Shown here one piece after another: positions 46,988-52,778 of a stretch of 52,778 nucleotides of DNA (position 1 is the first letter of the stretch; each line of letters opens with the position of its first letter). Below the pieces are notes generated by a model. It was not told the origin of the DNA. It did no database searches and worked only from the letters and a program-made list of their open reading frames with translations. The translations under genes and the position numbers were made by a program. The DNA is from Sulfurimonas sp. (GTDB taxonomy: Bacteria; Campylobacterota; Campylobacteria; Campylobacterales; Sulfurimonadaceae): contig JADGEZ010000010.1 in NCBI GenBank assembly GCA_016744115.1, positions 1 to 52,778 on the forward strand, given 5' to 3'.

Positions 46988-46993
46988 ATTATA
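46988..46993 (-). promoter_or_regulatory. Probable -10 box of the helicase gene
   Basis: On the minus strand this is a perfect TATAAT, 84 bases before the first ATG, preceded by a T-rich stretch. The start point near 46980 would give a leader of about 75 bases. Confidence 0.45.
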
Positions 46994-47113
46994 CCTAAAA
47001 AAACTAAAGAATAATTAAAAAGACGAATATTTTTAATAACCTAGCTTTATAATGTGTAAATATACATATAAATATTAGGATATAAAAATATAGAGTGAAA
47101 GTAATACTCTATA

Positions 47114-47497
47114 TTAAAATGTACTACGCCTAAGACTTGAATATTTAGAGGCGATTTTAGTAGTTCGAGTTGATGCAAAGATTGCAACAATAAATGTTAT
47201 TAGAAAAGCGTATGCATATTGAACATCTATTAAATATGACGCTAGCAATAAAGCGGATAATGGTATAAAAACAAAGAAGATACCAATTATTGATTTTAGT
47301 TTAAGTTTTATAGATTTTTCAAAGTTTGAACTTTCATGATTTATGTTTACAAATGGATCAAATTCTAAATTTTTTAATTCTTTATCAAGATTTACTTTAA
47401 GTTTTTTATTTTTATAATTTGTTTCTAATTTTTCAAATATACTTTTCATATTTGTACAAATAAAATCATCTGTAGTGTTTAAGAAATATTTCAACAT
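47114..47497 (-). CDS. Hypothetical two-helix membrane protein
   Basis: This 127-aa protein has a basic, soluble N-terminal half (about 1-68) and two hydrophobic helices (about 70-90 and 93-110) joined by a short turn (IDVQYA), ending in a basic tail (RRSTF). AGGAGAG lies just before the ATG. It stands alone between the helicase and the surface-protein locus. I recognise no family. The flanking gaps (46994-47113 and 47498-47640) show nothing further. Confidence 0.55.
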   Translation of the reverse strand: MLKYFLNTTDDFICTNMKSIFEKLETNYKNKKLKVNLDKELKNLEFDPFVNINHESSNFEKSIKLKLKSIIGIFFVFIPLSALLLASYLIDVQYAYAFLITFIVAIFASTRTTKIASKYSSLRRSTF

Positions 47498-47640
47498 GAT
47501 AACTCTCCTTTATATTTATTATAAGTAAATTGTAACATAAATATAATAACAAGGATATAAAGTAAGATGTTAAAATTTAAAAGTTAAGGATGGCGAATTT
47601 TATCATGCATCAAACTTTTTTTTACTGAGTTAAAAGATGA

Positions 47641-48027
47641 TTAAAAATCACTTATATCTACTATCAATAATCCTGCCATTGTATCTGCAATATATGCTTT
47701 TGTGCCATCAGTTGAGAGTGTAACACTCCATGCGTCTCCTGGTGTATCTATAGAGCCTATTATAACAGGCTGAGTAGGGTCACTTATGTCCACTATCTGT
47801 AGCCCTAAATCTATATCTAGAATATATGCTTTTGTGCCATCAGTTGAGAGTGTAACCCTCCATGCTTCTCTAGGTGTATCTACAGAGCCTATTATAACAG
47901 GCTGAGTAGCTTCCCTTATGTCTATTATTTGTAATCCTGAGATTCTATCTGCTATATATGCTATTGTACCGTCTGATGAGAGTGTAACACTCAATGCTTC
48001 TCCAGGTGTATCTACAGAGCCTATAAT
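47641..48027 (-). repeat. Tandem 132-bp repeat encoding LVIVD units
   Basis: Three nearly identical units of 44 codons (the last has 40) encode IIGSVDTPG..., VTLS(S/T)DGT.AYI, GLQIVDIS. High identity at DNA level points to recent duplication and a chance of unit-number variation. The protein ends at a unit boundary. Confidence 0.8.
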
Positions 48028-48771
48028 TCGTTGAAATAAATTGATACTAAGGCTTGCCTCATATAGGGTATTTACCCTAACTACTAAAGAATAATACTCT
48101 TGTTTTGAATCCTTTAAGCTCACACCTTGATTTACTCGGATTATGCCATTTAAGTCTACTTGAAAGTCTTCACTTCCCTCTCCACTTAAGACGATACTCT
48201 CTATGGTATTTCCATTTTTTACAATAGAGATTTTAGCTATTTGAGTGTTCTCTACAGTATTATCATACAAATTCATAAATAAATCATCTATGAGCGGAGT
48301 TGTTACAAGTGATATATTTATACTCGCATTATTACTCTCTCCAAAAGTGTTGATGGCTTTTACACTTAGAGTAAAGGAGTCGTCAGTTTGCTTTAACAAA
48401 GATCTACTTACTTTAACATCTCCATTTAAACTCACTTCAAACCAAGAGCTTTGAGATAAAACTATAGAACTTATAGCAGAGTCGCCTGTGTATTGGAAGA
48501 TGTTTCCTATAGTTGTTCCAACTACTGTTTCTTTGTTTATACTTAGGTCTAAATCCTTGAGGATTGCCGCTTCTTCAGCTAGGTTGTTTAAGTTTATTAC
48601 AAGCTCTTTACTTCTACTATCTCCGATAACATTTGTGGCTATGACACGAAGAGTAATTTTAGATCTTGTTTCATAATCTAAAACTGTATTTTGTGCTACA
48701 CGAATAGTTCCATGGTTATCAATCACAAACTCTGAACTATCACTAAGGGAGTAAGATATGATAGGGCTGTC
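47641..48771 (-). pseudogene. Downstream part of the giant surface protein: cadherin-like and LVIVD repeats
   Basis: This stretch continues the frame of the 48772-51762 gene past a single TGA (48772-48774). It adds 376 residues: about three further cadherin-like modules (FVIDNHGTIRVAQ, FEVSLNGDVKVS, FQVDLNGIIRVNQ) and three LVIVD-type repeats (VTLSTDGTKAYI...GLQIVDISDPTQPV). If translated separately, ATG 48726 is the first start, but it lies inside a module and has no good ribosome site. So this is probably the detached C-terminus of one 1373-aa protein. Confidence 0.75.
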
Positions 48772-51762
48772 TCAATCACTCACTACTCTAACAGTCGCCA
48801 CGATACTATGTGCTAGTGTATTTTCATCAATGTTAGCATATACATTCTCAATATTTGGTATATCTCTTCTATCTGCAACATTTATAGTGATACCAACAGC
48901 TAAACTCTCTCCAGAATCATTGACTGCAACAACATCAAAGAGATATGCTTTTTTTACAAAAAAATCTTCCAATGCCTTACTTGTCCTAATAGTTCCGTTT
49001 GTGTCTATACTAAAGTAAGTGCTATCTCTTCCTAGTAATCTTATCGAAGTGATTTGAGAACTTCCACTTTCAAATACGATTTGTCCAACTTTTGAGTGAA
49101 TGTCTACATCTGCATAAACACTCTCAAAGTCAAATGAAACCGTATAAGGTGCATCTACCTCATCTTTAACTTCTATATATATAGTCGTATACTTACTGTA
49201 GCCATCAGCATTTAAAGCACGAACAAACAATTTATAAGATTGTTCATTTTCATAATCAAGGGATTTCTCAAGTATAATACTTCCAGATGCATCGAAACTA
49301 AAGTTTTGTGAACCTTGACCCTTAAGCTCCATACTTTCTATACTAGAGTTACCCTCATACTGAACGATAATATCTCCTATACTCTGTCCAATACTCTCAG
49401 CCTCAGAAACTACATATATATGACTCTCTAAAATAGGCACTACTCCATCAGAATGGTAAACAAGATTATAAGAACTTTGGTAAATGTCATTTCCAAGTAA
49501 AAGATTTTCAACTATAGGCTTCACTTGTTTGTCATAACTTGCATGAAGAATAGTTCTGTCTACCGTTGGCATCCATTCTAAAAGGTCTACATTTGCTAAT
49601 GGTTCTGTGCTACTTGGATAGACTTTTGAGAGGAGTAACCTTGATGCTATTTCATCAAGCTTTTGAGTGATTTGTACTTGGCTTAAAGAAGAGTCTTCTA
49701 AAGAGCTTTTGAGTACTTGGTAGGCTATTTCTGTAAGTATATTTACTTTTGGTTTTAAGTCCTTTAACTCTTTGCCACTTATGATGGCATGAAGAGTTCC
49801 ATGGTTTTGGCTTGGGAATAGGTCTACTATCATGTTGTCATCTGCATCTATATCTAAACCCCCATGTACTGCGATAATGTAAAGGGAAGTATCATCAAGA
49901 GCGTGAATGGTATCTTCTGGTATATCTAGTTTTCCTGCTGTGTATAAAGTGTCTCCAGTACTTGTTTTTCCACTATAAAGTGAGCTATGATTTTTAAATC
50001 CCTCTAAATCATACAAAGAGACATCTGCACCACTAAGAGGACCCGCCATTGCGATACTAAAGTGTGAAGTTATCCAGTAATCACAAGGTTTATCTCCACA
50101 ACTATATCCTGAAATTGTTGGGTGATAGTTCCCTGTACGCACCTGACTACTTTTACTAGAAGTGCTACTACCACTACTATAAATGACTCTACCACCACTG
50201 TGAGTACTAGGTCTACTCCCACTAAATACTAACTTAGCAACTCTTGTATGCTCTAGTACCACTACGGGTTTATTATCAACATACTTTACATTGATATCTG
50301 CTATATGACCTGTTTGGTTGGCGTCAAGAGATAAAATCTTAGTCGTACCAGGGGCTTGAATCTTTAGATAGTAAGTTCCATTTACATCATTTTGAGAAAT
50401 ATTTTCAATGTTAATAGCATATTTACCAGGATATATCTCATACTCACTTTGAACATAGGCATGTTCCATGTTGCATGATTTTACATCTTTAACACTGTTT
50501 GGCATCGCTAGTTCTAAGTCATAATCAGCTCCATTATCCCAACTAAGAGTAACTTCTACCGCTCCACTTGTGATAGTTGGAGTAGTGTTGCTACCAAACA
50601 TCTGATAGACAAGAGTGTTTTGAGAATCTTGTAAATCATAACAAATATCAGCATGGTCATTTTCTAAAAAAGCATCACCATTATAAGCTCCTTTTACATA
50701 CTGTCCATCTAACATATAAAGCTTAGCATATATATCAAAGGGAAGGACTTCTTCACTACTCACATTTGCATCTAAAGAACTGTCATGTTTATGAGCTACT
50801 GTTATATATTTGTCTTTGCAATCGCATCCGAATTGTTTTTCTTTTTTGTATTGGGAGGGGGTAAACACGCTATTGTGAAACTCTATAGCTTTTGTTAAAG
50901 AGTTATATATTTTAGTGGATGTTATTGGAGTTTTCATATAGTAACTAAAGGCATGAAAAGCAATAGAGTCACTTTCTACTTCATTCCAATTACTATTATG
51001 ACAATAAGGCTGTGTTTCTTTTGGAAGTATGACTGAGGCACAAGGAACAGTAGTATGTGTATCGATATTTACACTTGAATTAGCCACCCAGTAGTAATAT
51101 CTCTTAGGATTAGATAGTATACTTCCTGCTCCATTAAGTACATGAATAGGGTCGTTATCGAAGGTTAGGTAATTACTATGAGGTATCTTTATTTTAGATG
51201 GAGATGCTATTCCTACCGTTATAAAGTACTTTCTCATCCAAGGAGTGATACCTCCAGTAGAATTATAAGCTTTATTTGTAAAGAAGTTCCCTTGTGAATG
51301 AGCTAAAACTAGTACACCATGACCTAGTTTTATGCTTTTTTCATAGGCTGTTACTTGTACTTTTATATCTTCTTTTTGATAATGATAACTAACTGCTTCT
51401 GTTAGTACAACTGCAATATTTACTCCTTTGCCTACGATAGGCACTTTTCCTAAAAACTCTTTAAAAGCATCCCACCAAAGTTTTTGACTAAGATCTTCAT
51501 CTTTAAGCTGTAACCATGCTTCAAAGTATTCGGGGATGACACCCTGTCCTGTGTTAAAGGCTAAGTCGTATTTTCCTATGTACTTTTGGGTGCTTGGGGT
51601 GGCGATTATATACTTTCTTATCTCTACTTGTCCTTGTTTAAAAGAGTTGAGCCTTGCACCTGCACCAACACCATTAGCAAAATAAATATCTGTTTTTCTC
51701 TCATCAATACTTTCAGCAATAATAAACGATGAGAATAGTAGTAGGATTATTAAAGATTTCAT
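48772..51762 (-). CDS. Secreted hydrolase with cadherin-like repeats (N-terminal part)
   Basis: This is a 996-aa protein with a signal peptide (ends FIIAES). The first about 330 residues contain a lipase-like nucleophile motif, LAHSQGN, and several Cys. A pre-peptidase-like beta domain follows (about 400-500: GADYDLELAMP...YYLKIQAPG), then a Ser/Gly-rich stretch, a middle region with AVHGGLDIDADDN, and at least two cadherin-like modules (FSFDASGSIILEKSLDYE, FSIDTNGTIRTSK). It stops at a TGA after VRVVSD, but the same frame continues. The start overlaps the upstream stop (TAATG). It is probably a cell-surface adhesin with esterase activity. Confidence 0.75.
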   Translation of the reverse strand: MKSLIILLLFSSFIIAESIDERKTDIYFANGVGAGARLNSFKQGQVEIRKYIIATPSTQKYIGKYDLAFNTGQGVIPEYFEAWLQLKDEDLSQKLWWDAFKEFLGKVPIVGKGVNIAVVLTEAVSYHYQKEDIKVQVTAYEKSIKLGHGVLVLAHSQGNFFTNKAYNSTGGITPWMRKYFITVGIASPSKIKIPHSNYLTFDNDPIHVLNGAGSILSNPKRYYYWVANSSVNIDTHTTVPCASVILPKETQPYCHNSNWNEVESDSIAFHAFSYYMKTPITSTKIYNSLTKAIEFHNSVFTPSQYKKEKQFGCDCKDKYITVAHKHDSSLDANVSSEEVLPFDIYAKLYMLDGQYVKGAYNGDAFLENDHADICYDLQDSQNTLVYQMFGSNTTPTITSGAVEVTLSWDNGADYDLELAMPNSVKDVKSCNMEHAYVQSEYEIYPGKYAINIENISQNDVNGTYYLKIQAPGTTKILSLDANQTGHIADINVKYVDNKPVVVLEHTRVAKLVFSGSRPSTHSGGRVIYSSGSSTSSKSSQVRTGNYHPTISGYSCGDKPCDYWITSHFSIAMAGPLSGADVSLYDLEGFKNHSSLYSGKTSTGDTLYTAGKLDIPEDTIHALDDTSLYIIAVHGGLDIDADDNMIVDLFPSQNHGTLHAIISGKELKDLKPKVNILTEIAYQVLKSSLEDSSLSQVQITQKLDEIASRLLLSKVYPSSTEPLANVDLLEWMPTVDRTILHASYDKQVKPIVENLLLGNDIYQSSYNLVYHSDGVVPILESHIYVVSEAESIGQSIGDIIVQYEGNSSIESMELKGQGSQNFSFDASGSIILEKSLDYENEQSYKLFVRALNADGYSKYTTIYIEVKDEVDAPYTVSFDFESVYADVDIHSKVGQIVFESGSSQITSIRLLGRDSTYFSIDTNGTIRTSKALEDFFVKKAYLFDVVAVNDSGESLAVGITINVADRRDIPNIENVYANIDENTLAHSIVATVRVVSD

Positions 51763-52778
51763 TATTCTAACTCCAACATTTTAGTAATATTAAAGTCACA
51801 ATTTTCTTTATTATCATCTCTTGGTAATGGTATATGAAACACTCTTCCACTTGATGCTACATTAAATTCAATATATGCTCTCATTCTCTCTTTAGTGTTA
51901 AAATAAGAATTTTCCATAAAATCAATAGGTTTTAAGATTTCGATATTTTGCGACATTAAATATCCATCGCAAGTAGCTGTATCCCAATGTTCTTTCTCAA
52001 ATTCTTCAGAAGTAGCTGTCGCAATAGGGTTTTCTAATATATATGGATATATTTTTGCATCCTGCATCATATAAGCCTGCTCAATTGGTCTCTTATATCT
52101 AAAGTATATCTTTCTCTCCACATCATCTCTTACCCCATTATTGTTTACATCTATCCCAAGAAGTGTAGAATCATTGAGTGCTTTGTTAGGCTCAGGTGGG
52201 AGTTTATGTCCGTTTATCTCTTTGTATATTCTTATGTTTAGGGCTTTTGTGGTGGTGATGTTATTGTATCTTGCATCTATACTAAGTAAACCCTCTTTGA
52301 GTGCTTTTAGTCTTGTTTGTTGTATCTCTACTTCTTGTGTGTTTGGTAGTATCCATTGTACTTTTGAGCTTATATCTTCTTGTGACTTGTCTTTATATCT
52401 TGCAAAGACTTGAATAAGTGTAGTATCTCCCTCTTTGAGTTCTATAGTATCTGTTTGAAACTCTAAGGCTATGAGTTCTTTTGTGGATGTAGGGGTGTTT
52501 GTGGGCTTTTTGGATTTGTTATAGTTTGGTTTTGGTCTGTGTTAGTTGCATTATTTTGCGTTTGGTCTGTGTTTGTTTTGTCGTCTTGTGTTTGGTTTTG
52601 GTCTGTACTCGTTTCATCGTCTTGATTTTGTTCTGTGTTTGTCTTATCATCTTGTTTCTTGTCTGTGCTTGTTTTATCATCTTGCGTTTGGTTTTGGTCT
52701 GTGTTTGTTTTATCGTCCTCTGTTGTTTCTTTCTTTTTTAGGTACTCTACACTAAAGCTTATGCTTTTACTAAAAGTA
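51762..52778 (-). pseudogene. Surface protein with repeat linker, 5' truncated and frameshifted
   Basis: The gene runs off the window. Its upstream frame (52777-52469) holds a Thr/Asn/Gln/Asp linker of DDKTNTDQNQTQ units and then hits a TAG. The next frame, open from 52541, continues smoothly as KKPTNTPTSTKELIALEFQTD, a beta domain with YKEINGHKLPPEP, then the calcium-loop motif GIDVNNNGVRDDVE and a 110-residue C-terminus. Adding one A in the A-run opposite 52507-52511 joins the frames. A start at GTG 52121 would give a 119-aa product, but coding sequence plainly extends upstream. It is coupled to the hydrolase gene by TAATG. Confidence 0.65.
52514..52717 (-). repeat. Imperfect 30/36-bp repeats encoding a DDKTNTDQNQ linker
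   Basis: Six units of 10, 12 or 14 codons follow one another, beginning DDKTNTDQNQTQ, DDKTSTDKKQ, DDKTNTEQNQ, DDETSTDQNQTQ, DDKTNTDQTQ and NNATNTDQNQTITN. The array forms a flexible, polar linker and is prone to slippage. Confidence 0.8.

Noticed and set aside
47660-48027. CRISPR-like repeat array
   Set aside because: The repeats are coding, contiguous and 132 bp long without spacers. They encode LVIVD units.
48772-48774. TGA read as selenocysteine
   Set aside because: No convincing hairpin follows the TGA, and a cadherin-like module has no use for selenocysteine. A nonsense mutation or error is simpler.
52499-52755. Cys/Leu-rich membrane-like ORFs on the plus strand
   Set aside because: They are antisense readings of the Thr/Asn/Gln repeat array, and their hydrophobic look comes from the complement of that repeat.

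Overview
The window is AT-rich bacterial DNA from a sulfur-oxidising member of the Campylobacterota, most like Sulfurimonas. The evidence is a soxXYZAB cluster of the epsilon type, a fused ispDF, a single bifunctional Rel/SpoT downstream of pyrH-rpoZ, and dense operons with 1-20 nt gene overlaps. It looks chromosomal. I see no tRNA, rRNA or CRISPR array.

Region 1 (1-6175, minus strand): the edge holds remnants of IS transposases. Next comes an operon-like run centred on NAD: nadM (NMN adenylyltransferase/Nudix), nadV (NAMPT-type), a YqiA-like hydrolase with an extra C-terminal domain, a NADAR/YbiA protein, a PrpA-like phosphatase, a 44-aa TTG-start ORF, and an AbiEii-type nucleotidyltransferase with its small partner. 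It combines NAD rebuilding, ADP-ribose-type chemistry and a toxin-antitoxin-like pair, and is the best candidate here for an undescribed system.

Region 2 (6424-18613): a GGDEF diguanylate cyclase behind a possible sigma-54 promoter, a hemerythrin, a lipoprotein hydrolase and an OmpA-ended beta-propeller protein. These are followed by a housekeeping run: pyrH, rpoZ, rel, tyrS, a nitronate monooxygenase-like gene, amiC and a sirtuin.

Region 3 (18690-29850, plus strand) is the sulfur-oxidation locus. A small lipoprotein, a membrane-anchored Cache-like sensor that apparently starts at ATC, an OmpR-type regulator and a histidine kinase precede soxXYZAB. The soxX promoter carries an 11-bp-period direct repeat suited to that regulator, and the soxX ribosome site and start are duplicated in tandem. 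Downstream lie a porin, a SoxH-like metallohydrolase, a thioredoxin, two DsrE-like proteins and a DUF4395-like protein.

Region 4 (29866-47497) is core metabolism: coaX, pepA, trpB, apt, rpiB, a frameshifted site-2 protease, lepB, folD, a cytochrome c/CitE pair, pgpA, a degenerate ATP-sulfurylase-like gene beside a regulator lacking the phospho-acceptor Asp, ispDF, thiC, mrp and a DEAD-box helicase with a structured leader.

Region 5 (47641-52778, minus strand) is a surface-protein locus. A giant hydrolase/cadherin-like/LVIVD-repeat protein is split by one in-frame TGA. Upstream of it is a frameshifted gene with a Thr/Asn/Gln/Asp repeat linker that runs off the window. Several lesions in one window (S2P frameshift, TGA, linker frameshift, ATC start) could be real decay or draft-assembly errors.
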